Shown: positions 15,916 through 24,283 of the stretch, piece after piece
Position numbering within the stretch: position 1 is the first letter of the stretch
Layout of the letters: the number at the start of each line of letters is the position of its first letter
Source: Nonomuraea angiospora
GTDB taxonomy: Bacteria; Actinomycetota; Actinomycetes; Streptosporangiales; Streptosporangiaceae
DNA: 64,000 bases
Assembly (NCBI RefSeq): GCF_014873145.1
Contig: NZ_JADBEK010000001.1
Location: 7,316,001-7,380,000, forward strand
Direction of reading: 5' to 3'
Translations under genes and position numbers: made by a program
Notes under the pieces: model-generated
Told to the model about the DNA's origin: nothing
The model's database searches: none
Seen by the model: the letters and a program-made list of their open reading frames with translations, nothing else

Positions 15916-17105
15916 ATCCTGCCACTCTTCTGATCTGAGGACCCGAAGATCCTCAGGCAGGCTTCGGCCAGCTCCTCGTCGGTGAGAGGTCCGTACTTTT
16001 CCCGGTTCAGCAGGTCGGCGAACAGGAACCAGTGCCGCAGCAGGAACTCTCGGTAAATCGGGTTGGCGATCTCCGGTGCTACGGTTCCCCGGATGAGGCC
16101 CAGATTGCGAACGTAGGAGACGTCGTCGAAGGAAGCGCCCGTGCTCGGCGGTGTTCCCTCCATGATCGCCCGAATTACCCGTTCCACCCGGGGCTCGTAC
16201 AGTCGCGCCATGAGGGCGCCCAGGTGGACGGGGCGCTCCTGGATCAGCCGTTCCTTGGCCTCATCGACCTGTGCGGTGGTAATAGCGCCGCTTGCCCCCA
16301 TAGGGAAAGTGATTTCGTAGGCGAGGGCGTTGACCAGCCACGGTTGTCCCTGGGAGAGCTCCAAGACCCGGTCCAAGGCGTCTTGGGTGAACTCCTGGCC
16401 GGTCGCCTGCGTGTGCTGGTCGTACAACTCGGCGATCTGATCGGCGGTGAAGTCACCCAGGCGCAGCGACTCGGTGATGATGGTGAACGGGCCGGCCGGA
16501 TCCGACCAATCGGGGTTGCCTCCGGAGGTGACCTTGTAGTCGGGCACGTCGCGCACCCCGCACAGCACCACGGACGCGGGGAACGGACGGCCTTCATGCC
16601 GGGCGTTGTGCCCGTCGCGCAGCTGGCGGAAGATGTTGACCATGCAGGCGCCCTGCAGGGAGTCGATCTCGTCGAGAATCAGGACCATCCGGCGCGGGTT
16701 GCGGCGACACCATTCGCTCAGTGCGGCGCCGAACCGGCTGCCCGGCGCGACCTGGGGCAAGGGATCCGGCGGCAGCAGTTCCTCCGGCCATCCCGACAAC
16801 TCGGCGGCCGTCCGGAGAGAATCCAGCAGAAACGACTCGGTCCAGTCGACATCGTCGCCGGCCGTTCTGGCGACCTCGCAGGAGAACATCAGGGCGGCGA
16901 TGTCGCCCTCGGCGTTCAGCTCGGACGCCAGCGTGGACAGCGCGGTCGACTTCCCGGTTTGCCGGGGCGCGTGCAGCACGAAGTAGCGGTCCGACTCGAT
17001 GAGCTCGCGCACCTGCGCGAGCTGCGCCGTAGGCGGCAGCATGTAGTGGCGCCTCGGGTCGCAGGGACCTGCGGTATTGAAGAATTTCGCTCGGGGTGGT
17101 CGCAT
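15912..17105 (-). CDS. AAA-like ATPase, paralogue without nuclease domain
   Basis: 397 aa from ATG 17105; GTG 17111 is possible. It is a close paralogue of the downstream gene over about 340 residues: AKFFNTAGPCDPRRHYMLPP, Walker A HAPRQTGKST, Walker B MVLILDEIDSL and LSQGQPWLVNALAYE all align. After about residue 340 it ends in a short unrelated tail instead of the nuclease. The GTGA overlap (15912-15915) makes the two a translationally coupled pair, probably acting together, with this copy as a regulatory or scaffold ATPase (inference). Confidence 0.75.
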   Translation of the reverse strand: MRPPRAKFFNTAGPCDPRRHYMLPPTAQLAQVRELIESDRYFVLHAPRQTGKSTALSTLASELNAEGDIAALMFSCEVARTAGDDVDWTESFLLDSLRTAAELSGWPEELLPPDPLPQVAPGSRFGAALSEWCRRNPRRMVLILDEIDSLQGACMVNIFRQLRDGHNARHEGRPFPASVVLCGVRDVPDYKVTSGGNPDWSDPAGPFTIITESLRLGDFTADQIAELYDQHTQATGQEFTQDALDRVLELSQGQPWLVNALAYEITFPMGASGAITTAQVDEAKERLIQERPVHLGALMARLYEPRVERVIRAIMEGTPPSTGASFDDVSYVRNLGLIRGTVAPEIANPIYREFLLRHWFLFADLLNREKYGPLTDEELAEACLRIFGSSDQKSGRM

Positions 17106-17172
17106 GGTCACAGCCTGCCATCTCCTTGATTGTTGCGCCGGGTACAAGCCCTCTCTGACGTCGACGACTCGT

Positions 17173-17580
17173 TCATGAAGCCTGACGTTCCTCGCAGACA
17201 AACCAGACGATCTTGCCGAACGGTGCGGGATCGACGCCCCATCGCTCGGAGTAGGCCGAGACGATGGCCAGTCCGCGTCCGTGCTCCTCGTTCGGTCCCG
17301 CCGGTAGCGAGGTCGGCCAGACGGGGCTGTGGTCGGCCACCTCGCCCCGGACGCTTCGGTCCTGACGACGCAGGGAGAGGGTCATTGCGGACTTCGCGTG
17401 CACGATCGCGTTGGTCACGACCTCGGAGACGACCGTGGTCAGGTCGTCGGCCAGGTCGGACAGGTCCCACGCTGCGAGGGCTTCGCGTACGAGCCGGCGC
17501 GCGACGCTCGCCGTCTCGGGGGCGGCGGGCAGGTCCCAGCAGGCCTCTCCGCCATCTCGTGCGAGGGGCGGGGCGGACAG
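17173..17580 (-). pseudogene. HATPase_c (RsbW-like) ATP-binding domain lacking its own start codon
   Basis: From CWDLPAAPETASVARRLVREAL to CEERQAS there is a complete anti-sigma-type GHKL ATPase: N-box VVSEVVTNAIVHA and G-box EEHGRGLAIVSAYSERWG. In this frame no ATG, GTG or TTG occurs between the domain and the region that codes for a different protein in another frame. The upstream reading frame (17942 downwards) would have to shift by -1 to join it. Either the gene is broken, or a one-base error or programmed shift fuses it to the upstream part. If intact it would bind an anti-sigma antagonist or sigma factor. Confidence 0.6.
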
Positions 17581-17942
17581 GTTCGCTCGTGCAGAGCCGC
17601 CGGGCCGGCTCGTGGCCGGATGGCGCGTGCCTCGATCGGAAGGGTAGGAATGCCTGTTCGCCGTGCCCGTCCCTCCAGCAGTGCTGTCCAGAGCTTGTCC
17701 GCCTCTGCTCTTCGCAGCCAAGGGCTGTCGCTGACGTGGGTGCCCGCGGACGAGCGCACGGTGCGGCGGATGAAGGCCAGACCTGCCGCCTCGCACAGCT
17801 CGTATGACGTAGGGGTGCAGTCGCAGGTGTGGCTTCTGACCCTGATGGAGGCGGCTCTGGCTATGGACGAAGACCACCTGATTCTGGTGTGACCGTCCTT
17901 GAGGGGTTCGGGGCGTGCGCTGTGAAAATCCTCGACGCTCAT
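17439..17942 (-). CDS. hypothetical actinobacterial protein, N-terminal part of a disrupted HATPase locus
   Basis: ATG 17942 has GAGGGG upstream. Residues about 35-95 look genuine: TCDCTPTSYELCEAAGLAFIRRT, then SDSPWLRRAEADKLWTALL. This resembles small actinobacterial proteins encoded next to RsbW-like ATPases. After about residue 100 the frame runs antisense-like through the HATPase region and is Arg/Pro-rich, so the true product probably ends, or should shift frame, between 17660 and 17570. No function known. Confidence 0.45.
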   Translation of the reverse strand: MSVEDFHSARPEPLKDGHTRIRWSSSIARAASIRVRSHTCDCTPTSYELCEAAGLAFIRRTVRSSAGTHVSDSPWLRRAEADKLWTALLEGRARRTGIPTLPIEARAIRPRAGPAALHERTCPPRPSHEMAERPAGTCPPPPRRRASRAGSYAKPSQRGTCPTWPTT

Positions 17943-18054
17943 GCCGACCGCCCCTCGCAGACAGTTATTCTCGTCGCCGGGATTTTCGCGAGACCAACCA
18001 TATGCGGCGCTTTCGGGACTGCCGTTTCTGTGTCGTCATGGTGAAGGTGTCTTC

Positions 18055-18240
18055 TCATGCGTTCACCTCTGCGACGATGATTGCGGCGGCATTTTCGGCG
18101 TGGGCCACCACCCATTTGTCGCGCCGCCATAGCCGCGCCCACCAGGGGCGCCAGGTGAACACCCAACCGCAGTAACGGCGCAGGTCCCGGCCCAGGCGGG
18201 CGAGATGATCGAATCTCGCGCGCTCTTCATGTGCTGCCAT
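18055..18240 (-). CDS. small hypothetical protein
   Basis: 61 aa from ATG 18240, which has a strong GGGAGGGCAGGAG ribosome site. The sequence is basic and Trp-rich (WVFTWRPWWARLWRRDKW) and ends AENAAAIIVAEVNA. The frame is open further upstream but without a better start. Small proteins of this kind often sit beside XRE/DUF397 and HATPase genes in actinomycetes; function unknown. Confidence 0.5.
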   Translation of the reverse strand: MAAHEERARFDHLARLGRDLRRYCGWVFTWRPWWARLWRRDKWVVAHAENAAAIIVAEVNA

Positions 18241-18514
18241 GCTCCTGCCCTCCCGGCTGGTCTCCCGGCGGTGCGCCCGAAGCGATGAATAGCGCTGAGG
18301 GGTTATTCGCGCCCGGCCGAGGAATGTTGTCGGCAGTTTTCTGTGTCTGCCGTCGAAGAAGTGTGCGTCCAGCGTGCCTTCTCGAGGCCGGCGCGAACAA
18401 TCAATTGGCCAGGCCAAGGCAGCATGACTGATGACAGCGGTTGGTCAGGTGTGGTTTAAAGGTGTTATCGGCCGGCAGAGGTTTCCGTTTTTCTCTAATA
18501 TGAGAGGAAATGCC

Positions 18515-19342
18515 ATGGACGTTGTGCCGTCTCTCAGCCCGGACTCTCCTCGCGTGCGCTTCGGCGCGGAGATGCGGCGGCTGCGGGAGGCCGCCGAGTT
18601 GTCGCAGGCGGCGGTGGCGGCCCGGCTCGGCTGCACGCAGACGCAGGTGAGCCGCCTGGAGAAGGCGACCCGTACGCCGTCGCGGTCGGACGCCGAGCGG
18701 CTGGACCTGCTCTTCGGCACGTCCGGCGGCGTCTCCTTCGCCCAGCTCCACGAACGCATCGTCAGTCAGCCGGGCAACCCGCCCTGGTTCAGGAACTGGA
18801 CCGAGGAGATCGAGCCCACCCTTCTTGTCCTGCGCTCATGGGACCCTCTGCTCGTCCCCGGCCTTCTCCAGACCGAGGCATACGCCCGCCAAATCTTCAG
18901 CATGGAACCTGGAGTCGGCCCCGACGAGGTGAAGGAGAGAGTGGAAGCCCGGATGCGGAGGCAGCGCATCCTCGAACGGAGCAGACCGCCCCTGATCTAT
19001 GTCCTCTTCGATGCCGGAGTGCTGCGCCGGCGGGTCGGTGGGCCAGAGGTGATGCGTGAACAGCTCGATCGCCTGCTGGAGTTCGCGGCGTGTCCCTCCG
19101 TATTCATCCAGGTCGTCGACCCGGACTGCCTCCCCGGCCTGGCCGGTCCCTTCATGATCGCCAAACTTCCCGATGGGCAGCCCGATGTCATCAGCTCCGA
19201 CGCCCCGGCTCAGGCGCAGATCACTGCGGACTGTGACGTCGTGGCCGCGATTTGGGCACGCTATGAGGCCATCCGCCTCTGGGCGTATCCTGAGCGGGAA
19301 TCCCGCAGGATAATCGAGGAAGCGAGAAGAGAATGGACTTGA
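18515..19342 (+). CDS. XRE family regulator with DUF5753 domain
   Basis: 275 aa from ATG 18515 (GAGAGGAAA upstream); the open frame starts earlier at 18431 but without a site. The HTH spans residues 13-66 (LREAAELSQAAVAARLGCTQTQVSRLE). The rest is the DUF5753 ligand- or partner-binding domain (LLVPGLLQTEAYAR, LDRLLEFAACPSVFIQVV). Such regulators pair with DUF397 proteins encoded just downstream, as here; in Streptomyces WhiJ-like pairs affect development. Confidence 0.88.
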   Translation: MDVVPSLSPDSPRVRFGAEMRRLREAAELSQAAVAARLGCTQTQVSRLEKATRTPSRSDAERLDLLFGTSGGVSFAQLHERIVSQPGNPPWFRNWTEEIEPTLLVLRSWDPLLVPGLLQTEAYARQIFSMEPGVGPDEVKERVEARMRRQRILERSRPPLIYVLFDAGVLRRRVGGPEVMREQLDRLLEFAACPSVFIQVVDPDCLPGLAGPFMIAKLPDGQPDVISSDAPAQAQITADCDVVAAIWARYEAIRLWAYPERESRRIIEEARREWT

Positions 19343-19539
19343 GTAACGCTGTGTGGCGGAAGTCGACTTACTCTTCTGGAAATGGCGGCCAGTGCGTCGA
19401 GGTTGCGATGAACCTTCCCGGGATGATTGCCGTTCGTGACAGCAAGGACCCGGCTGGACCCAAGCTGCTGTTCACTCGCGATGAGTGGAAGGCATTCATC
19501 GGCGGCGTCATGAATGGCGAATTTGATATACGGGCCTAG
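19333..19539 (+). CDS. DUF397 domain protein
   Basis: 68 aa. The complete DUF397 pattern is present: AVWRKSTYSSGNGGQCVEVA, IAVRDSKDPAGPKLLFTRDEWKAFI. The start overlaps the XRE stop region by 10 bases, so the two are translated together. DUF397 proteins are believed to bind and modulate the cognate XRE/DUF5753 regulator. Confidence 0.9.
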   Translation: MDLSNAVWRKSTYSSGNGGQCVEVAMNLPGMIAVRDSKDPAGPKLLFTRDEWKAFIGGVMNGEFDIRA

Positions 19540-19678
19540 CTCTCTCGGTTGCCCTTCATCTCGCCAATAAGTGTGGAGACGAAGTCCACCGGTCTCCGAC
19601 TGGAAGGACTCCAGAATGTAGTCCTCGGTCTCCGCGCTGTGCGTGGGGTTCTGCCAAGTGTCGTCACGATCGAGGTGG

Positions 19679-19731
19679 CCACGGGCCTGTCCATCCGATC
19701 ATGACGACGATCCGGCGCGGTCCTCGGGTGA
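19679..19731. repeat. direct repeat, right copy (remnant of AEC gene 3' end)
   Basis: Near-copy of 14118-14170 carrying small compensating indels (GACGACGATCCGG in place of GACCGCCATCGG). No other part of an AEC gene precedes it. It marks the right edge of the block that starts just after the intact AEC gene. The stretch 19540-19678 before it holds no gene that I can support. Confidence 0.7.
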
Positions 19732-19744
19732 TTACCATGAAGGC

Positions 19745-20875
19745 GTGTATCGCTCCTTGTGGAACGAGCCCCGTCCCCCCGACCCACCGCCACGCGTCTG
19801 GCGGGACTGGGCGCTCGTAGGGGTGCTCGTGCCGCTCGCGGTGCTCGAAGGGGTCGTCCGCCCCGACCTCCCGTGGCGGGCCGTCTCCGTGACCGTCACG
19901 GTCGGGCTGGTGTTCACGCTGCTCTGGCGGCGCACCAGGCCGCTGCTGATGCTCGCGATCCCCTTCGTCACCACGATGCTGGCCCCGCTGGTGACGGGCG
20001 GTCACCGTGCCGAGACGTACACGATGGCGTTCCTGCTGATCATCGTGTACGCGCTCTTCCGGTGGGGGTCGGGGCGCGAGATGGTGCTCGGGTTCGGGAT
20101 CATGCTGCTGTCCGTCGGCGTCTCGGCCTCCTTCTACGACCTCGCCCCGGCCGACGCGGTCGCCGCGTTCGCCGTCATCTTCTCGGCCGTCGCGCTGGGG
20201 ACGGCGTTCCGGTACCGGGCCAGGGCGCGGATGCGCGAGCTCGACCAGGTCAAGCTGCTCGAACGCGAGCAACTGGCCCGCGACCTGCACGACATCGTCG
20301 CCCACCACGTCTCCGCCATGGCGATCCGGGCGCAGGCGGGCCTGGCCACGGCGCCCTCGAAACCGGAGGCGGCCATCGACGCGCTCCGCGTGATCGAGGC
20401 CGAGGCGTCGCGTACCCTTGCCGAGATGCGCGCCATGGTCCGTGTCCTGCGCCGCAACGAGCCGGCGGAGCTGGCGCCCGGACGGCGGATCACCGATCTC
20501 GAAGAGCTCGCCGGGCGCGCCCGCCTCGGCCCGTCCGTGGAGGTGGAGATGCTGGGCGACCTCGACGACCTGCCGCCGGCGGTCGACGCCGCGATCTACC
20601 GCATCGCGCAGGAGTCGGTCACCAACGCCCGGCGGCACGCCCGCCACGCCACCCGCATCCAGATCCGCGTCGCCGCCGACGACACGTCGGTGCGCCTGCG
20701 CGTCAGCGACGACGGCGAGACGAGCACCGCCGACCCGATGCCCGGCTACGGGCTCATCGGGATGATCGAGCGCGCGGGCCTGCTCGGCGGCACCTGCGAG
20801 GCCGGCCCCGACCCCGGCCGCGATCGCGGCTGGACCGTCACCGCCGTGCTCCCCCGCACCGGAGCGGCAACGTGA
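19745..20875 (+). CDS. NarL-type sensor histidine kinase
   Basis: 376 aa, GTG 19745 chosen because VYRSLW-EPRPP begins many homologues; the longer frame codes for the repeat remnant. Four to five membrane helices at residues 25-160 with very short loops suggest an intramembrane sensor. HisKA_3 phosphoacceptor motif: LARDLHDIVAHHVSAMAIRAQAG near residue 180; N-box QESVTNARRHA; G-box PGYGLIGMIERAGLLGG. The stop overlaps the start of the response regulator as GTGA. Confidence 0.9.
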   Translation: MYRSLWNEPRPPDPPPRVWRDWALVGVLVPLAVLEGVVRPDLPWRAVSVTVTVGLVFTLLWRRTRPLLMLAIPFVTTMLAPLVTGGHRAETYTMAFLLIIVYALFRWGSGREMVLGFGIMLLSVGVSASFYDLAPADAVAAFAVIFSAVALGTAFRYRARARMRELDQVKLLEREQLARDLHDIVAHHVSAMAIRAQAGLATAPSKPEAAIDALRVIEAEASRTLAEMRAMVRVLRRNEPAELAPGRRITDLEELAGRARLGPSVEVEMLGDLDDLPPAVDAAIYRIAQESVTNARRHARHATRIQIRVAADDTSVRLRVSDDGETSTADPMPGYGLIGMIERAGLLGGTCEAGPDPGRDRGWTVTAVLPRTGAAT

Positions 20876-21567
20876 GCGCGCACGGGGGTGGCGACGTGAG
20901 CGCCCAGGACCGCGACATCCAGGTGATCGTCGCGGACGACCAGGAGATCGCCCGCACCGGGCTCAGGATGATCCTCGACGCGCAGCCCGGCATCGAGGTC
21001 GTCGGCGAGGCCGGCGACGGGCGGCGGGCCGTCGAGCTCGCGCAGCGGCTGCGCCCCGACGTGTGCCTGTTCGACATCCGCATGCCCCGCCTCGACGGCA
21101 TCGAGGCCACCCGCCGCGTGGCCGGGCCGGGCGTCGCCGATCCGCTCGCCGTCGTCGTCATCACCACCTTCGACCTCGACGAGTACGTCTACGCCGCCCT
21201 CAGGGCGGGCGCCCGCGGCTTCCTGCTCAAGGACGCCGGCCCGGACCTGCTCGCCCAGGCCGTCCGCGCCGCGGCCGACGGCGACGCGCTCATCGCCCCC
21301 AACATCACGGCCCGGCTGCTGCAGACCTTCGCCTTCTCCGGGCGCGCCACGCCGCCGGCGCAGCCCCGCGAGGCACTGACCGGCCGGGAGGAGGAGATCC
21401 TGGCCACCGTGGCCCGCGGGCGGACCAACAACGAGATCGCCGACGAGCTGCACATCTCCCTCAGCACGGTCAAGAGCCACATCGCGAGCCTCATGCTCAA
21501 GCTCGGCGTCCGCAACCGCGTCGAGATCGCCATGTGGGCGTACGAGACCAAGCGCGTCCGGCTCTGA
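20872..21567 (+). CDS. NarL/LuxR family response regulator
   Basis: 231 aa from GTG 20872 overlapping the kinase stop; GTG 20896 is a second candidate. Receiver: VADDQEIART, phosphoacceptor LFDIRMPR, VITTFDLD, FLLKDAG. C-terminal LuxR HTH: LTGREEEILATVARGRTNNEIADELHISLSTVKSHI. Cognate partner of the preceding kinase. Possible targets are the genes downstream (oxidoreductase, TauE exporter), but no site was identified. Confidence 0.92.
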   Translation: MSAHGGGDVSAQDRDIQVIVADDQEIARTGLRMILDAQPGIEVVGEAGDGRRAVELAQRLRPDVCLFDIRMPRLDGIEATRRVAGPGVADPLAVVVITTFDLDEYVYAALRAGARGFLLKDAGPDLLAQAVRAAADGDALIAPNITARLLQTFAFSGRATPPAQPREALTGREEEILATVARGRTNNEIADELHISLSTVKSHIASLMLKLGVRNRVEIAMWAYETKRVRL

Positions 21568-21666
21568 TCGGGCCGATCGGCCAGGGAAGAGGTCGTACTT
21601 TCGGCTGTAGAGGGCGGGTGGCGGGCCTGGCGACACTGGTCGCAAGTCCCCCCGAAGGAGAGAGCG

Positions 21667-22650
21667 ATGAAGGCGTTCGTCCTACCCTCGTACGGCTCAC
21701 CCCTCGTCCTGACCGACGTCGACCAGCCCGTGCCCCGCGACGGCGAGGTGCTGGTCCGGGTGCGCGCCACCTCCGTCCAGCCCTACGACTGGCACTACCT
21801 CCGCGGCGAGCCGTACGTCGCGCGCGTGATGGGCGGTGGCGGCCCGGGGCTGCGCAAGCCGCGGTTCGGCGTCCTCGGCGCCGACGTGGCCGGGGAGGTG
21901 GAGGCGGTCGGCAAGGACGTGACCGGGTTCCGGCCCGGTGACGAGGTGTACGCGATGCCCAAGCAGGGCGGTTTCGCCGAGTACGTGTGCGTTCCGGAGA
22001 GCGAGCTCGCGCTCAAGCCCCGGAACGTGTCGTTCGAGGAGGCGGCCGCGGTGCCGATGGCGGCCTGCACCGCGCTGCTGGCCCTGCGCGACGACGGCCG
22101 CGTCCAGGCCGGGGACCGCGTCCTCGTCAACGGGGCCTCAGGCGGCGTGGGCACGTTCGCCGTCCAGCTCGCCAAGGCGTTCGGCGCGCACGTCACCGGC
22201 GTGTGCGGCTCCAGGAACGTCGGCCTGGTCAGGTCGATCGGCGCCGACGAGGTCGTCGACTACACCAAGGAGGACTTCACCCGGAGCGGGCGGCGCTACG
22301 ACCTGCTGCTGGACATCGCGGGCAGCCGCTCCGGCTCCGCCTGCCGGCGGGTGATGACCCGCAAGGCGGCCCACGTCCTCGTCGGCGGCCCGGCCGGCCG
22401 CTGGTTCCAGCCCGCGAGCCACGTGTTCGCGACGGTCGCGGCGGGGTTGTTCGTGTCCCAGCGGGTGGCCGTGACGGACGTGGTGCACTGCACGGAGACC
22501 AGGCAGAACCTCGTGACGCTGGCCGAGCTGATCGAGGGCGGCGAGATCCACCCGGTCATCGACCGGACCTATCCGTTCGCGGAGATCCCCGCGGCTGTCA
22601 GCTACCAGGAAGAGGGCCACGCATCCGGCAAGGTCGTCATCTCCATCTGA
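21667..22650 (+). CDS. zinc-independent MDR oxidoreductase (quinone oxidoreductase-like)
   Basis: 327 aa, ATG after GAAGGAGAG. GroES-like N-terminal domain (residues 1-125, with GADVAGEVEAVGKDVTGFRPGDEVY) and NAD(P)-binding domain with VNGASGGVGTFAVQLAKAFG near residue 155. The zinc ligands of alcohol dehydrogenases are absent, so it belongs to the zeta-crystallin/quinone reductase branch. It starts 99 bases after the response regulator on the same strand. Substrate unknown. Confidence 0.9.
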   Translation: MKAFVLPSYGSPLVLTDVDQPVPRDGEVLVRVRATSVQPYDWHYLRGEPYVARVMGGGGPGLRKPRFGVLGADVAGEVEAVGKDVTGFRPGDEVYAMPKQGGFAEYVCVPESELALKPRNVSFEEAAAVPMAACTALLALRDDGRVQAGDRVLVNGASGGVGTFAVQLAKAFGAHVTGVCGSRNVGLVRSIGADEVVDYTKEDFTRSGRRYDLLLDIAGSRSGSACRRVMTRKAAHVLVGGPAGRWFQPASHVFATVAAGLFVSQRVAVTDVVHCTETRQNLVTLAELIEGGEIHPVIDRTYPFAEIPAAVSYQEEGHASGKVVISI

Positions 22651-22670
22651 TCCCACATCGTGAGATGATT

Positions 22671-22689
22671 TGTCTTAGCAATAGAGACA
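22671..22689. promoter_or_regulatory. inverted repeat upstream of the TauE gene
   Basis: TGTCT-N9-AGACA lies 18 bases before the start of the TauE-family gene, in an AT-richer spacer. It resembles a MarR- or TetR-sized operator; no adjacent regulator is present. Confidence 0.4.
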
Positions 22690-22707
22690 TGTCCTAGAGT
22701 TCCGAGC

Positions 22708-23457
22708 ATGACACCACTGGAGATGGTCGCGGTGCTGGCGGCGGGGGTCGCAGGCGGAGGCATCAACGCCATCGTCGGCAACGGGTCGCTGATCACGTTC
22801 CCCACGCTACTGGCTGTCGGCCTGCCACCCATCACGGCGAACGTCTCCAACAACATCGGCCTGGTCCCAGGCGGCCTCACCGGCGTCATGGGCTACCGGC
22901 CCGAGCTGAAGGGCCAGCGGGAGCGGCTGCTCAGGCTGGCCCCGGCCTCCGTCATCGGCTCTCTGGCCGGCGGGCTGCTGCTGCTCACCCTGCCCGAGAG
23001 CAGCTTCAACGTGATCGTGAGCGTGCTGATCGCGATGTCCTGCGCGCTGGTCCTCATCCAGCCCAGGCTCAGCAGCCTGCTGGCCGCCCGGCCCGGGCGC
23101 GAGCACGGCGGGCCGTGGCTGTGGCTGGGCGCGCTGGCCGCCGGCGCCTACGGCGGCTACTTCGGCGCGGGCCAGGGCATCCTGGTCATCGGGCTGATGG
23201 GCATCATGCTGGACGAGAAGCTGCAGCGCATCAACGCGGCCAAGAACGTGCTCGTCCTGCTGGTCAACTTCACCGCCGCCGTCCTGTACACCCTCGTCGC
23301 GGACGTCGACTGGCAGGCCGTGCTGCTGGTGGCGCTGGGCTCGACGGTGGGCGGCTTCCTCGGCGCGCGCCTGGGGCGCAGGCTGCCCGCGCCGTTCCTG
23401 CGCGGCCTGATCGTCTGCATCGGCGTCGTCGCGATCGTCAAGCTCCTGGCCACCTGA
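22708..23457 (+). CDS. TauE/SafE family membrane transporter
   Basis: 249 aa with about eight membrane helices in two related halves. The TauE hallmarks GGGINAIVGNGSLITFP (residues 15-31) and AYGGYFGAGQGILVIGLMG (about 148) are both present. Family members export sulfite, sulfoacetate or related C2 organosulfur anions. The stop is directly adjacent (TGA-TCA) to that of the convergent membrane protein gene. Confidence 0.88.
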   Translation: MTPLEMVAVLAAGVAGGGINAIVGNGSLITFPTLLAVGLPPITANVSNNIGLVPGGLTGVMGYRPELKGQRERLLRLAPASVIGSLAGGLLLLTLPESSFNVIVSVLIAMSCALVLIQPRLSSLLAARPGREHGGPWLWLGALAAGAYGGYFGAGQGILVIGLMGIMLDEKLQRINAAKNVLVLLVNFTAAVLYTLVADVDWQAVLLVALGSTVGGFLGARLGRRLPAPFLRGLIVCIGVVAIVKLLAT

Positions 23458-24159
23458 TCAACCGGCCAGCCCGAAGAAGAAGGCGGCCGGGACCAGCGCC
23501 ACGACCAGGGCGGCGGCCCACCACCGGGGAGCGGGGCCGGCGCGCAGCACGGCGACGCCCAGCGGCACGAACGCGACCGCCAGCCCGGCCAGCGCGACCA
23601 GCGAGATCGGGTCGCTGCTGCCCTTGAGCACGCCCAGCGGCAGCCCGGCCGCCAGCGCCAGGCAGACGCACCGGACCACGCCGAGCGCCCTGGCGCGGTA
23701 GGCGCCGGCGGCGAGCACGACCCAGCCGGCCATGATGCAGAGGTTGACCGCCTTGAACACGTGGAAGGCGCCGTAGGTGGCCTCGACCGCCCGCCGCGCC
23801 GCGTCCAGCCCGAGGGCGTCCACCAGCTGGAAGGCCAGGTGGCTCACCCCGGCGTGGAAGACCCGTCCGAAAAGGCCGAGGATCACCAGCGTGGCGCCCC
23901 ATCGCGCCCAGCCGGGGTGCGACCTGCCGATCAGGCGGGCCAGCGAGGTCACCGCGGGCCACAGGAGCACGACGCCGGCGGCGTACAGGCTGTAGGACAG
24001 GACCATCCGCTCCGGGTGGGCGGCGTAGGCGGCGAGCTGGTCGGGGAAGAAGTCGCCCACGCCCGCCCGGATGAGCACCCCGGCGAGGAGCAGCGAAGGG
24101 CCGAGCACCAGGCCGGCGCCCTCGACCCAGCGCCCGGGAAGCGTGTTTGTGATCGTCAT
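23458..24159 (-). CDS. hypothetical membrane protein (DUF4386-like length and topology)
   Basis: 233 aa from ATG 24159; the frame continues upstream without a good start. Six to seven hydrophobic segments, with AYAAHPERMVLSYSLYAAGVVLLWPAV and VEATYGAFHVFKAVNLCIMAGWV in between. The layout resembles actinobacterial DUF4386-type proteins, but I cannot name a function. Its promoter region now abuts the IS605-type element. Confidence 0.65.
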   Translation of the reverse strand: MTITNTLPGRWVEGAGLVLGPSLLLAGVLIRAGVGDFFPDQLAAYAAHPERMVLSYSLYAAGVVLLWPAVTSLARLIGRSHPGWARWGATLVILGLFGRVFHAGVSHLAFQLVDALGLDAARRAVEATYGAFHVFKAVNLCIMAGWVVLAAGAYRARALGVVRCVCLALAAGLPLGVLKGSSDPISLVALAGLAVAFVPLGVAVLRAGPAPRWWAAALVVALVPAAFFFGLAG

Positions 24160-24265
24160 GCCACCGATCCAAGCGGCGGGCGCGCCCGCGCACACGGGCG
24201 CTGTCGCGAGAACCGGCGGTAGAGCCAGCACTACCAGGATTTGACCTGCTCCTCGCCCTTAGGGG

Positions 24266-24279
24266 ACGGGGATTCCCGT
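24266..24279. repeat. IS605 right-end hairpin / presumed omega RNA region
   Basis: ACGGG-GATT-CCCGT lies 5 bases past the tnpB stop. In this family the element end beyond tnpB holds a subterminal hairpin recognised by TnpA and forms the 3' part of the omega RNA, so the guide would come from sequence beyond about 24240. Confidence 0.5.
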
Positions 24280-24283
24280 GCCG

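Noticed and set aside
18431..18514. Longer N-terminus for the XRE regulator
   Set aside because: No ribosome site before 18431, and the added residues lack similarity to XRE proteins; ATG 18515 has GAGAGGAAA.
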